Below, one piece after another: positions 19,443-29,830 of a DNA stretch of 64,000 bases. The stretch is from Palaemon carinicauda (Eukaryota > Arthropoda > Malacostraca > Decapoda > Palaemonidae). The stretch lies in the NCBI RefSeq assembly GCF_036898095.1, contig NC_090736.1, positions 11,988,184 through 12,052,183 on the forward strand, read 5' to 3'. A model generated the notes under the pieces. That model worked only from the letters and a program-made list of their open reading frames with translations. It made no database searches and was not told where the DNA came from. The number at the start of each line of letters is the position of its first letter. Within the stretch, counting starts at the first letter, position 1. Both the position numbers and the translations under genes were made by a program.

Positions 19443-20574
19443 ATGTATGTATGTAGGTATGTATGTAAACATTCTTAATGTTTATGTATATATATGTGTA
19501 TAGAAATGTGATAAGTTTCCTTTTCAGAGTTTGTGCTGTGCGTGCGATACATATACGACGACGACACTTGCATACATTAGCACCTGAACAAGGCCAGCAC
19601 AGTTCCACTTCGTGGGGAACGACCTCTCCCTCTCTGGTCCATCGGTCTTCCCATCGGCATATAACCGTTGACTCGGCCGCCGCAGGGGAATCGTCATCGC
19701 CTGGACCCTCTTCATTCAATTATTGTTTGTCTAAGCCTTTTCCCTTTTCCTATGGGAAACATGGATTACTGAGCGAAGGGAATGTGGCCTCTCAGAGATT
19801 GACTACGGTCTCTCTCTTTTCAAGGTCGTTCACCTTTCAACAACAGTGTACTAATGGGAAAAGCACCTTTCCCCTTCGCGGGTTAGGTTGCGCTTACGAT
19901 TGTTTGTCTCAATTATTTTTAGTGAAACTATAATTGTAATTTTAACTTTTCAGCTTTCTCCGTGGGGAACACTTCCCTTCGGAAGATCATGGGTTCTCAC
20001 TATTAGTGAATATTCTTAGCTGATTTAAATAATTGTAATTCTGTTTTTTATTACAGTTACTCCGCTCCCCCCTTCTCCCGTGGAGGTCGACTGGGGAAGG
20101 AAGGGCGCAATACTTATTTTTATGTTGTTTCCTCGGGGTTCCTCTTCGGAGTTCCTCCCTGGGGAATTTCTATTAAATAATTTTATTTTTTCCCAGTTAA
20201 CTGTGCAGTTTTTCTTCGTTCAACAAAGAGTGTCGACGAAGCAGAACTGTTCTGTTCATGCGTGGGGAATCTGCTGTCACTGCTGTCCCTCAGAGGAAGT
20301 CGTCATGGGCGTCATCCCTTCTCTCAGAAGTACTCCCGTGACAACATGACCAGCACTTCAGATCATCTTAGAACGCTAACCAGGAGGTTCGCCTCCAGGG
20401 GTTGGGCAACTTCCCTTCCGAGGGAAAGTTTCCTTCCTAGGTGTGAGGTTGTTTCTCCCTTCCAAGGGAGAACTTCCCACATATTAATAAATTCATCGTC
20501 CCCGACTGCTGTTATTGCCTTCGCCCAGACTACTCTCCTCCCTTGCTGAGTCTCTTCCTTCAGGCGCAGAGCAC

Positions 20575-21415
20575 AGTCTTAGGCAAGTCTCTTCTACGAA
20601 GTGTTCACCTCTCTCGTTCGCGAGAGAGGCCACTCATAGAGACTACTCTTCTGAGGATCGCTACTGTTGAAGGTCAGCTTGTTGATCCATCGGCCCGAAT
20701 GGGCGTCATCATGGTCGTCATCAAGTCTCTTCTACGTAGTGTTCACCTCTCGTTCGCGAGAGAGGCCACTCATAGAGACTCCTCTTCGGAGGATCGCTAC
20801 TGTTGAAGGTCAGCTTGCTGATCCACCAGCCCTAATGGGCATCATCAAGTCTCTTCTATGAAGTGTTCACCTCTCTCGTTCGCGAGAGAGGCCACTCATA
20901 GAGAGTCCTCTTTGGAGGATCGCTACTGTTGAAGGTCAGCTTGCTGATCCACCGGCCCTAATGGGCATCATCAAGTCTCGTCTACGAAATGATCACCTCT
21001 CTCGTTCGCGAGAGAGGCCACTCAGAGAGAGTCCTCTTTGGAGGATTGCTACTGTTTAAGGTCAGCTTGCTGATCCACCGGCCCTAATGGGCGTCATCTC
21101 TTCTCTCAGAAGCACGCCCATGGCAACACCTGATCAGCACTTCATCTTCGAGGAAGGTTGTTTCCCCCTTCCGAGAGAGAACTGCCTACAGCTTGACCAC
21201 TTCACAAAGTCCGATTGCTGTCTTCGCCTCGACTACTCTCCCCCCTTGCTGAGTCTCTCTTCCTTCAGGGGTGGATCACAGTCTTAGGCAAGTCTCCTAC
21301 GAAGTGTTCACCTCTCTCATTCGCGAGAGAGGCCACTCATAAAGACACCTCTTCGGAGGATCACTCTGCTAAGGTCAGCTTGCTGGTCCACTGGCCCTCA
21401 TGGGCATCATCAGTT
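20575..21415 (+). repeat. Tandem repeat of about 124-138 bp in element E
   Basis: Units begin with 'AAGTCTCTTCTACGAAGTGT' at 20585, 20723, 20847 and 20973, with a further separated copy at 21289. Each unit contains 'CTCTCGTTCGCGAGAGAGGC', itself a hairpin with a TCGCGA centre, and ends with 'GATCCACCGGCCCTAATGGG'. The interval 20280-20345 is echoed at 21080-21120, so a larger segment was also duplicated. Confidence 0.85.
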
Positions 21416-22479
21416 CCTTATCATCCTACCAACAGACCTACCAGCGCAACCTTGCGCTGCAGCTTAGTCCGTGGACTTCGGTCCTGGACTCTTCTATGGA
21501 CCTTTCACGGTTGCCATCGGTGGATGTTCGCCATTCCAAAGGGCACATCCCAGTTCCTGATTGTCCTGCCAGCTGACCTGCCAACCTACCAATGCAACCT
21601 TATGCTACGGTTAGTCCTTGGACTTCGGTCCTGGACTCTTCTGTGGATCGTTCGTGCATTTGTGCGCGCTCGCCAACGGTGTTCCGCGCGCGCGTCAATG
21701 GTCTGATCTTTAGATCACTGTTTGCTGATGGCTAGTTCACGGTTTGTTGATCGCTAGGTCGCCGATCACCAGATCGCCAATTGCTAGATCAGCGCTGATC
21801 TTTGACCTCTAGTCCCTCCAATGACTAACGATCTCCGATTGCTAGCGTTCCAATCACTGATTGCTAGTCAATAACCAGTCATCAACTTGCTGATCACTAG
21901 ATCACCGATGGGCAGCTCATCTTTCTTCAATCATTGAACTCAGCTCGCTGATCTCTGACCAACCAGGAGGGACCATAGTCAGCTTGCTGATCTCGAGCTC
22001 ACCCTCGTCTCACAGACCACCGATTCACCGATCATCAGCAATTCGCCAGCAGTTTGTGACTTGGACTTACTAGTCAACCTCTGCCTGTAGTTCCCTAGAT
22101 CAGAAGGTATACAACATACTTCTCACTACTGGCCGTTCGCCGTTACACTAAAGTGATCAGCAAATGTTCGACAACCCTCATCAACGGCTTGTCGACAGGG
22201 AATTACAGTACTTGCGAGCACATTCCAACTACACAGTAACCACAATACCCAACCGTTAACCATTGATTAACATTCGCCAGATTGATTCTATTTTAAGGAA
22301 TAGCATCAATCTCATCAGGGTGCATGGTAGGGCTAAGCATTGCCTTCCTTCTGTTAGTTAAAGGAATTCTCTCTCAGGGAAGAATTCTTATACTGGGTAT
22401 CGCGTCTGATCCTTTACGACACAAGTCAAAACTCCAGTGTCAACAATCTTCCATGCAAAAGGATCCGCAAGGAGCTGTC

Positions 22480-23880
22480 CCTTTGTGTCGATGTCCACAT
22501 CATGTTGGAGTTCGAACAAGGGCTAAGACATCCGGTCTTCATTTGCACACTGGACCTAAAGGACACATACTTCCAGGCCCAAACTATCCATCTAGGAAGG
22601 TTGGAAGATTCAGTCTAGACAAACCAGAAACACCAGTTCAGGGCTCTGTGCTTCGGTCTTTCCACTACACCCATCCTGGTCTCACGGGATCGGCTTCTGT
22701 CTCCTCCGTTTCGGGACGACTGACTGACCTTAGCTGACCCAGTAGCAACCTTGCATTAGCACTGAAACTTCTGAAGTCTTTTTACCAAGATCCATTGATC
22801 AAGGTAAACCTGCGGAAGTCTTCCCTACTTCCCTCCCAGAAGACTGGTGTATCTGGGAATGACTCTAGACACCAATCTCCACAAAACCTTCTCAAAAAAC
22901 GAGAACAATTCCCATCCCATTGTGACTTGAGTCTGACTGGAATCAGGCCCTCGATCCCCCAGACATTCTGACCCCCATGGGACCAGAAGTTGGACGAACC
23001 TCAAGGGATGGGTGTCAGTCGAGAATCTACAGAGCGGTATAACCTTCTCATCCTTCCCCAACCCTCGGACTTGATGCTGTGCTTAGAACACATCCAAAGA
23101 AGAGAGGAGGGACCATAGTGCTGCACCACACGACCTCACCCCTCTAGACAGAGTCCGAAAGTACCTTCACTTAAATCTCTTGAGAGATGAAGGCCAACTT
23201 TCTGGGCCTTCAGCAGCCTCATCGGTTCCTAACAGACCACTCAGTGATATGATGGGCGACAACACCACACACCACATAGAGGCTCACATTGGCAAGCAAG
23301 AAGGAACTTGCTCGTAGCCTCTTCCCATCTAACAGTATGAACACTAAAATGGGCTAAAGTCCGTTCGATACCACTATCTGCCTGCTTCATTCCAGACTAA
23401 TAGAATGTGCTCGCCGACAATCTGTCCACAGTATCTCAGATAAGGTATGCCGAATGGTCCTTGGATCACCTTGTAGCCGACAAAGTCCCAACTTTACAGG
23501 GTCCTCCAACTAGGGATTTGTTCACAACGCTCCTGAACCTCAGGCTGCCATTGCTCCCCAGCCCTAGACCACAAGGCTCTCTGGCAATAACGGTGGGTAC
23601 AGCAATGACGTTTTCGTCTCATCCCTGTTTTATCTGGAGAAGAGCACTCGAGAAGACTAGAACATCGGTCAGCATCTCAAGAACTCTCCTAGCTCCGCTA
23701 TGGCATTACGCAGAACATCCTCTCATCGCTAGACCTTTCCTAACTCATACGAACTTACAACTTGCCTTTCTCCTGTCAGAATTGAGATCTTCCTCTCGGA
23801 ACGTGGTTCAAATTCACCGATCTCTAAAGAGACCTTATGTTCCACTTCACCAGACCACAAATTTTCACTTGGTTTAAGAA
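22480..23880 (+). pseudogene. DIRS RT-RNase H remnant (element E)
   Basis: 'LDLKDTYFQAQTIH' can be read near 22552-22593, the RT palm motif seen as 'LDLQEAYFHIPIH' in element B, followed by 'ALCFGLSTTPILVS' near 22646-22686 in the same frame after one stop. The RNase H end reads in 23407-23877: 'MLADNLST' (compare 'VLADCLSR'), 'AEWSLDHLVADKV', 'PPTRDLFTTLLNLRLPLL' and 'LAPLWHYAEHPL'. Multiple frameshifts. Confidence 0.7.
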
Positions 23881-24424
23881 GACAATGTTTCTACACACTC
23901 TGACAGCAGCCATACGAGTCAAGGAACTTCATGGTCTCTCTACCCACATCGCCCATTAATGAGAAGGGCGAAAGGCAATGTTCAGTCTCGTCAACGAGTA
24001 TGTCGCCAGACACAGTCTCCAGAGGTGACGGATCCTACACAAGTCTCCACTCTGGAACAGATAATCCAGATCATCCGTTACTGTACCCAAGGTAAGGTAT
24101 GAGACTCTACCTTAAGAGAACGGCAACAGCCCATCCGGGTCCCTTCTCTTGTCATCAGCACTGGGAGAGACTAAAGGAGGATCACCAAAACATCATCTCA
24201 ACATGACGACTCACGATGTTAGGGGCATAGCTATGCCCCTGGTCCTTCTTAGCAGATACTCTGTGGATTTTTAAAAGTGCCTTAACCTTGGGACAATTTT
24301 TCCTCTTGGTCATCCAGACCATTGAGACAAATGGCGTTACCGTTATATGTCATTACTGCTGAGCATAAACCATGTTAGTGCTTCCTGACCCCTGCAGGGA
24401 AGAGTCAAACTAGACTTAGGAAAG

Positions 24425-24570
24425 GAAGTCTCAAGGTTTGCATATAGTATCAGAACAAACATAGTACCACTACATACAGGTCTCTCTGTATGTATGACGT
24501 GTTGGAACAATCATTATTACATAATGTTGTATTATTTGTCAGAACAAGGGTATAGCTATACTTTTGTTCA
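24425..24570. repeat. ICR-like terminus of element E
   Basis: 'AAGGTTTGCATATAGTATCA' followed by 'GAACAAACATAG' resembles the C-type ICR at 2585-2612 ('GAGGTTTGTATATCGTGTCG', 'GAACAAATGAC'). The sequence beyond is too diverged to pair with certainty. Confidence 0.4.
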
Positions 24571-24995
24571 TAATTAAATGTAGGCAGTGTTATTGAAGGG
24601 TAAGTAAACTCTGATATATTTTGATTAAAATTCAATGGTTGGGCGAAATAAGACGCAAATACCTATTGATAATTTATTGGCAAGAAATAACCAACATGAA
24701 ATAACAGGTATAATATACATGCTAGTATATATAATAAGAAACATAAGTAAATTAAACTTAGAAAATTCTTGTTTTCATCCGAAAGGGAAAGCTTTATTAA
24801 TTAATGCCACAGTAATTTGGAAATTTGATAAATTTTCTGATATGAATTTTCATAATGTTGAATGTCTATTCACACTGTTCAAGTACACACGGCACTAGTT
24901 TTATATATATATATGTTTTCACCTCATCTAATTAGAACAGTCCTTAGTGTCCCCTTGGAGACACTCACATCAAAGTATTGCACTTAAGAGGTGTC
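24571..24995. other. Spacer between elements E and G, nothing recognised
   Basis: AT-rich. One 87-codon + frame at 24635-24898 has no recognisable features and I do not call it a gene. A (TA)6 tract lies near 24903. Confidence 0.4.
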
Positions 24996-25129
24996 AATAC
25001 CTTCACCTTTTTAATTGATGGTCCCAATCAATTCACTGTTCTTCGCAGCACTAGACGACAAGTTTTAGCACACTACCTGCCGCCACCACGAATCACTTAA
25101 GCTCTTGCACTTGCTTCGCATAGTGCTTG

Positions 25130-25867
25130 TAGAATACTCTGGATGACTTCCATCCAGTGTATGAGCGAAGACGCTCAAAATCCATATACTGAAAGAAGTT
25201 CAGTGATGAAGCGATTTTTCTTGGATCATGACCTGCGTGTGTACTGTCAGGATCCGCTCTGCGAATAAAGTAGGTGATCTTCGCCCTTAGTTGTTTTAGG
25301 GATAGGTTTGATCCTGAAGTTTCTTCTTTAAAGAGCTGTCCTCCCCTGAAGTCTGAAGTTCTTCGAAGATAGACCTTTAGACACTCAACTGGACACAGCG
25401 AGACATCTTCCTTCAGAATGCAGATTCTCTAGGGACCCTACCTTTTAGTGGGTAGCTCGTTCTTAGCGAGAAATGTTGGATCAGGAAAAATATTCAGTTC
25501 ACCTGCTTCTGTAAACTGAATATGGCCCTCATCTCTGGATAGGGCAACTATTTCACTAACTCTAGCCCCTGAGGCTATAGCAAACAGGAAAATGACTTTG
25601 AGTAAAATCCTTCAGGGAGCAATCCTCATTGCTCAATGTTGAAGCATAGTGTAGGACCTTATCTAAGGACCATGAAATGGGCTTCGGAGGGGCTGCAGGC
25701 CTAAGTCTAGCACATGCCTTAGGGATCTTGTTAAAGATTTCCTTTGACAAGTCTACTTGAAAGGCGTATAGTAGAGGTCTAGTCAGAGCTGATTTACACA
25801 CAGTTATCGTATTGGCTGCCAGACCTTGTTCATGAAGGTGGATAAAGGAGGACAGACAGAAGTCCAT
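25130..25867 (-). pseudogene. DIRS tyrosine recombinase (element G), broken
   Basis: The N-terminal frame 25867-25562 reads 'LSSFIHLHEQGLAANTI' and 'PISWSLDKVLHYASTL', the core-binding region. The C-terminus is in another frame near 25215-25120 with 'FFQYMDFERLRSYTGWKSS' and 'RVFYKHYAKQ', which carries the likely catalytic Tyr. Box I ('GARVSEIVAL') can be read near 25575-25545 after a shift. Homologous to the recombinase of element B but from a different DIRS family. Confidence 0.65.
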
Positions 25868-26070
25868 TGAGATTTCTTTTGGTCCTTTTGCTTTAACGAA
25901 AGCAACCCACTTTTTCCACGACGATTCATATTGTCTTCTAGTTGACTTGGACTTATATTCTTCTAAGAAGTCTATACTGCCTTTCGAGATCCCAAATCTT
26001 TTCTTAACTGCTAAGGAGAGAAAATCATGAGATGAAGGCTTTGGGTTCTCTGTGATGAAGCGAAGACAGT

Positions 26071-26679
26071 CTACTTCTGGACCTGTTGAGACAGTACTGG
26101 GTCCAGCAGAGGGACCAGCCTCAGCTTCAGTTCCAATACTAGAGGGAACCAGTTGCTCTTAGGCCACTTGGGAGACACTAGAACCGCCGTTCCCCGAAAG
26201 GATCTCGGCTTGTTGAGGACCTTCATTAGGAAATTGGTAGGAGGGAACATGTAGATCCGGTTCCATCTGTTCCAATCGAGGGACATGGCATCCGTCGCTT
26301 CCGCTAGAGGGTCCTTGTATGGGGCCACATAACGAAGTAGCTTCTTGTCGCTCGTCGCGAAGAGGTCAATCTGCAGTTCCAGGACTTGACGTAAGATGAA
26401 GGAGAATGAGTCTGCGTCTAGGGACCATTTTGACTCTATCGGCGTGAGCCTGGATAGAGCGTCCGCCGTCACATTGCGGAACCCTTGGAGGTGAACTGCT
26501 GATAAATGACATCTCTTCTTTTCCGCCAGGCGAAAGATGGACAACATCACATGGTTGATTTGGGGTGATCTCAAGGCTTGACGATTCAAACATCTCATTA
26601 TCACCTCGCTGTCCAGGATCAGTCTTATATGGGCTGATTTGCGAGGGGAGAGTTTCTTTAGTGTCAGAAAGACTGCCAT
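26071..26679 (-). pseudogene. DIRS RNase H domain (element G)
   Basis: One open frame of 202 residues. 'ILDSEVIMRCLNRQ' replaces the 'VNSDNITALAYI' of B, so the catalytic Asp is followed by Ser-Glu. 'NVTADALSRL' (about residue 70) retains the last catalytic Asp. 'LQIDLFATSDKKLLRYVAPY' and 'AMSLDWNRWNRIYMFPP' are the DIRS-specific C-terminal extension. The first catalytic Asp region lies upstream in another frame (26764-26680). Confidence 0.65.
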
Positions 26680-27700
26680 GGCCTCCAGAAAGTTGATGTG
26701 GAAGGTCTTGAATAGGGAAGACCAAGTCCCTTGAACTTTCCGTTGATGGGAGTGACCTCCTCATCCTTCCTTCAAGGCATCCGAATGGAGGGTGACTTGA
26801 CTGACGGTGGAGATGATTGTAAGGGCACGGTCCTCTTCAGGTTCTTGGCCTTCGACCATGGCTTGAGAAGTGATCGTAGTAGGGTCGGTATCGGTCTTCT
26901 TAGATCTCTTCGAGTGTTTGATGCGTATTTTCTCCAGACTCCTGGCGCATCTTTTAGCTGTCCTCTTAGCACTGGGTCTGTCACTGATACGAACTGGAGA
27001 GAGCCCAGTGCTCTTTCCTGTTGGCGTCTTGAGATCCTGTCGGATTTCAGTAGTCTCTTGACAGATCCTGCTATCTCCCTCCTCTTCCTTGGGGGAATGG
27101 AGAGACGGTGTGACTTTAAGTTCCAATGGACTCTGAGCCAATGAAACTTGAGCTGGAGATAGTCGAGACTTCTTGACGTTGATCTTGAATCCCAAATGTT
27201 CCAGGAAGTGGATCACTTTGTTGGAAGCTTACATACATTCCGTCCTGGATGCTGCCCACACCAGCCATTCGTCCAGGTACGCTACTACCTGGACACCTTC
27301 TAGGCGTAGTTGTTGAACGACTGCGTCCGCAAGCTTTGTAAAGATCCTTGGGGCTATGTTTAGTCTGAAGGGCATGGTTCTGAAGACGTACGTCTTCTTC
27401 TGTAGCTTGAATCCTAGGTAGGGGGAGAGAGGGCGGCTGACTGGAATATGCCAGTAGGCATCTGCCAGGTCTATCGAGACTGTGTAACGCCCCTTTTGGT
27501 AGCAGGGTCCTTATGTGTTGAAGGGTTAACATCCTGAACTTGTAGTTTTCTATGAACTTGTTGAGTGGTGACAAGTCCAGGATGACTTTGAGTTTGTCTG
27601 AGTCCTTCTTGGGAACACAAAACAGCCTTCCTTGGAATTTGATGGACTTCGCTCTCCTTATCACCCTCTAGCTCAAAAGTTCTAGGGTGTATTCTTCCAG
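26680..27700 (-). pseudogene. DIRS reverse transcriptase (element G), frameshifted
   Basis: The frame 27664-27116 opens with 'FQGRLFCVPKKDSDKLKVIL' and 'DLSPLNKFIENYKFRMLTLQ', the RT finger region, until about 27495. Homology then changes frame. The catalytic box near 27290-27260 reads VAYLDEWLVWAA, so the second Asp of YxDD is Glu. The primer-grip end is in the frame 27216-26761 ('FLEHLGFKINVKKSRLSPAQ'). Confidence 0.7.
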
Positions 27701-27852
27701 CACGGGGGTAGTGTGTTGGAAGAATTGAGGGAATGGTGGTAGAAACCTCGTTCCAGCTCCATCCAAGTCTGTTCTTGATTAGGCTGTGGGCCCAAGGATC
27801 GAAGGTCCAACGATCCTGGAATTGTTGGAGTTTCCCTCCTATCCGAAGCAAC

Positions 27853-28518
27853 TCATTGCTTCTGGTCTCCAGAGGATTTACCTCCTTTACCGGGACCTCC
27901 CCTACCACCCTTACCTCTTGGGGGGTATCTAGAGGAGCCCCGTTTAGACCTTCTACCTTTGGGACGAAAGCTAGTGGTCTGCCTCTCAAACGCAGGGTTG
28001 AACGCTGGTGACTGGGCAACCAGCTGCTGAAGCACCATCTGATATGTTGGTTGGGGCTGAGCCACCATCTGGGGCATCGCAGTCATGGGAACTGTGGGAA
28101 GTTGTTGTTGTTGCTGTTGTCTGATAGGGCGAGAGGGCAACCTAGGTCGTTTAGTCTTCCTTTTAGGCTGGGGACCCTCATCCTGGGAAGACTTCCTCTT
28201 CGCCGACATGTCCCACTTCTGGAGAAGATTTCTATTCTTGTCTACGACTTCTTTGACCTCTTCAATCGGGAAGAGGTCCTTACCCCAGATATTGGAAGCT
28301 ATCAGCTTCCTGGGTTCGTGCTTTACTTCTGCCGAGGCAAACACGAACTCCCTGGCGTTGACAAAGCCATACAGGTCCTCGACCACAGTTGCCAAATGTG
28401 ATTTGGCCATAACCATGTTCATATCGGGGGTTCTACTGTTGCTGACCGTTGTCTCAAGACAAATCTGTAGAGACAGAGATGCGGCCAGTCTTTCTTTGGT
28501 CTCTTGCTCTCTACGCAC
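27853..28518 (-). CDS. Gag C-terminal part, basic (element G)
   Basis: Open frame of 221 codons directly downstream of the main gag frame. It has an acidic/hydrophobic N-terminal half, then 'SAKRKSSQDEGPQPKRKTKR', a Gln/Met/Pro-rich linker and a Gly/Arg/Lys-rich C-terminus ('RYPPRGKGGRGGPGKGGKSS') typical of nucleic-acid binding Gag tails. The upstream frame ends at 28553, only 35 bp away, so a single frameshift or slippage would join them. Gag would package the element RNA in the cytoplasm. The end overlaps the region where RT begins. Confidence 0.6.
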   Translation of the reverse strand: MRREQETKERLAASLSLQICLETTVSNSRTPDMNMVMAKSHLATVVEDLYGFVNAREFVFASAEVKHEPRKLIASNIWGKDLFPIEEVKEVVDKNRNLLQKWDMSAKRKSSQDEGPQPKRKTKRPRLPSRPIRQQQQQQLPTVPMTAMPQMVAQPQPTYQMVLQQLVAQSPAFNPAFERQTTSFRPKGRRSKRGSSRYPPRGKGGRGGPGKGGKSSGDQKQ

Positions 28519-28552
28519 AGAAAGTCAGACAACTTGGGAGATTTTCACTGAA

Positions 28553-29695
28553 CTAACGTTCAGTGATATCTGCCTCCAACTTCCCAACTGAGAAGGTAAG
28601 GTGGACTTCTTTCCAGTCCTTATCTTCCATGGGCAGGGCTAATGATAATGGTCTACACTCCTCTAGTGTAGGGCAAGGTTTGCCGGCCTCTATTGCCTTC
28701 ATCACTGCCTTAAAACCTTTATCCGTAAAGGGAAAGGCTAATGAGGCTGGAGCAAGAAAGGTGTTATGTTTCTTGCTAAGAGCTTTCTTGCTAAGGGCTG
28801 ACACTTTGGAGTTAGTGAAGCCCATCTGCTTCAGGCTGCTGGATAAAAGAGCCTGAGCCCTACCGTGGTCAAGAACTATGACCTCCTTAGGTTCTGTCTC
28901 CTCCCTCAAAGTTGGTTCCGTTTTCAGACGGACGAAGCAATCTGGGTAAGACTGGAAGCTTGGCCAGAATTCAACTTCCTCAATAGGAATGGTCCCCAAC
29001 TTCTCTGATATAAATATCTTACCACTGGTTATTGGCATGTATTCTGCATACCTCCAGGGATTCACATCAGAGCAGGTTGGTAGATCCTGAACCTCAAGTC
29101 TCTTACGAGACCCATGAGAAGTGGAAAGTTGGGCTATCTGCCTTTCCAGTTTTGGCTCTCTCTCTTTGCCTTGCTTGGGAATGCTCTCCAACATCGCCAT
29201 GACACTGGCCATTGCCTGTCTCGTATCATCTAATGGAGGGGCAGACGATGTAGAGGGTAACGGCTCTTGAGCTGGAACAGACGGAAGGGACTCCGATTCG
29301 ACGTCATCCTTTTTATCTTCAGGAGCCAAGGTGGACTCCTCCTCGGTACCTCCCGCTAGGAGGTCCTTCTCAGTGTCCTCAGACACCTCTGACATCCTCT
29401 CATCTAGGTGGATGTCCTGCATAGTGTCCAAGACGTCCGTGTCTACGGCAATCTGGACGCAAGGGTTGTCAGGTCGTGACTGGGGTATGATGGCTTCCAC
29501 ACCCGCTTTCGGGAACAGCAAAGCGCGCATCTTTTCGCTGGGAAGTACGGGTCCCGTGGTGTTTTTCTGAAAGCCGCGAACCCATCTGCGCAGCTTCTCT
29601 CGAGCTGCATCCCTTGACTCTGCTGTCTTGGGGTCATCAAACGCCTTGGTCACCAAGGCCTTGCAGATCTTGCAGTCCTGGGGTCCCAGTACCAT
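28553..29695 (-). CDS. DIRS Gag-like protein (element G)
   Basis: The longest readable minus-strand frame, 380 codons. Near the start 'DCKICKALVTKAF' supplies two Cys. An acidic, Glu/Asp/Ser-rich stretch at about residues 90-160 is followed by an ordered region ('CSDVNPWRYAEYMPITSGKI', 'EEVEFWPSFQSYPDCFVRLK') and 'AALLSS'-like helices. No protease, RT or integrase motif. The identity as Gag rests on position upstream of a DIRS RT and on basic C-terminal continuation at 27853-28518. The annotated ATG at 29695 is probably not the original start, since related Cys-rich sequence reads upstream in another frame (29822-29700). Confidence 0.65.
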   Translation of the reverse strand: MVLGPQDCKICKALVTKAFDDPKTAESRDAAREKLRRWVRGFQKNTTGPVLPSEKMRALLFPKAGVEAIIPQSRPDNPCVQIAVDTDVLDTMQDIHLDERMSEVSEDTEKDLLAGGTEEESTLAPEDKKDDVESESLPSVPAQEPLPSTSSAPPLDDTRQAMASVMAMLESIPKQGKEREPKLERQIAQLSTSHGSRKRLEVQDLPTCSDVNPWRYAEYMPITSGKIFISEKLGTIPIEEVEFWPSFQSYPDCFVRLKTEPTLREETEPKEVIVLDHGRAQALLSSSLKQMGFTNSKVSALSKKALSKKHNTFLAPASLAFPFTDKGFKAVMKAIEAGKPCPTLEECRPLSLALPMEDKDWKEVHLTFSVGKLEADITER

Positions 29696-29830
29696 AGAGA
29701 TCCCTTAGTAGTTGTGCAGAGGGCATGAGCTCTGCATTCCACGTGGCCACAGAAGTCCTTGCTCCTTATGTTGCAGAAGACGACTTGGCACTTGGGATGG
29801 TCCTCCTGTAAAGAGAGGAAAATTAAATGA
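29696..29830 (-). pseudogene. Cys/His-rich Gag N-terminus and candidate splice acceptor (G)
   Basis: The minus strand reads 'KCQVVFCNIRSKDFCGHVEC' then 'RAHALC' and 'SLWYWDP', one frame off from the gag ATG frame. This looks like a zinc-binding domain completed by 'CKIC' of the next frame. It is preceded by 'TTTTCCTCTCTTTACAG' on the minus strand, a strong polypyrimidine-AG acceptor ending at about 29821. The gag mRNA may therefore be spliced from the leader. Confidence 0.45.

Larger units (their letters stand above)
19112..24570 (+). mobile_element. DIRS-like retrotransposon E, degenerate
   Basis: Left terminus at about 19112 carries 'GGAATACAAACCACGCTATT', the inverted form of the F-type right terminus at 52360-52390. 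It is followed by a leader rich in 'CGTGGGGAAC'-type repeats, a tandem 124-138-bp repeat, RT and RNase H remnants and an ICR-like block near 24425-24570. No convincing YR or right ITR is preserved. Heavily mutated in all coding parts. Confidence 0.65.

Noticed and set aside
24635..24898. 87-codon + ORF between elements E and G
   Set aside because: AT-rich, no motif, no splice or promoter context. Chance frame more likely.
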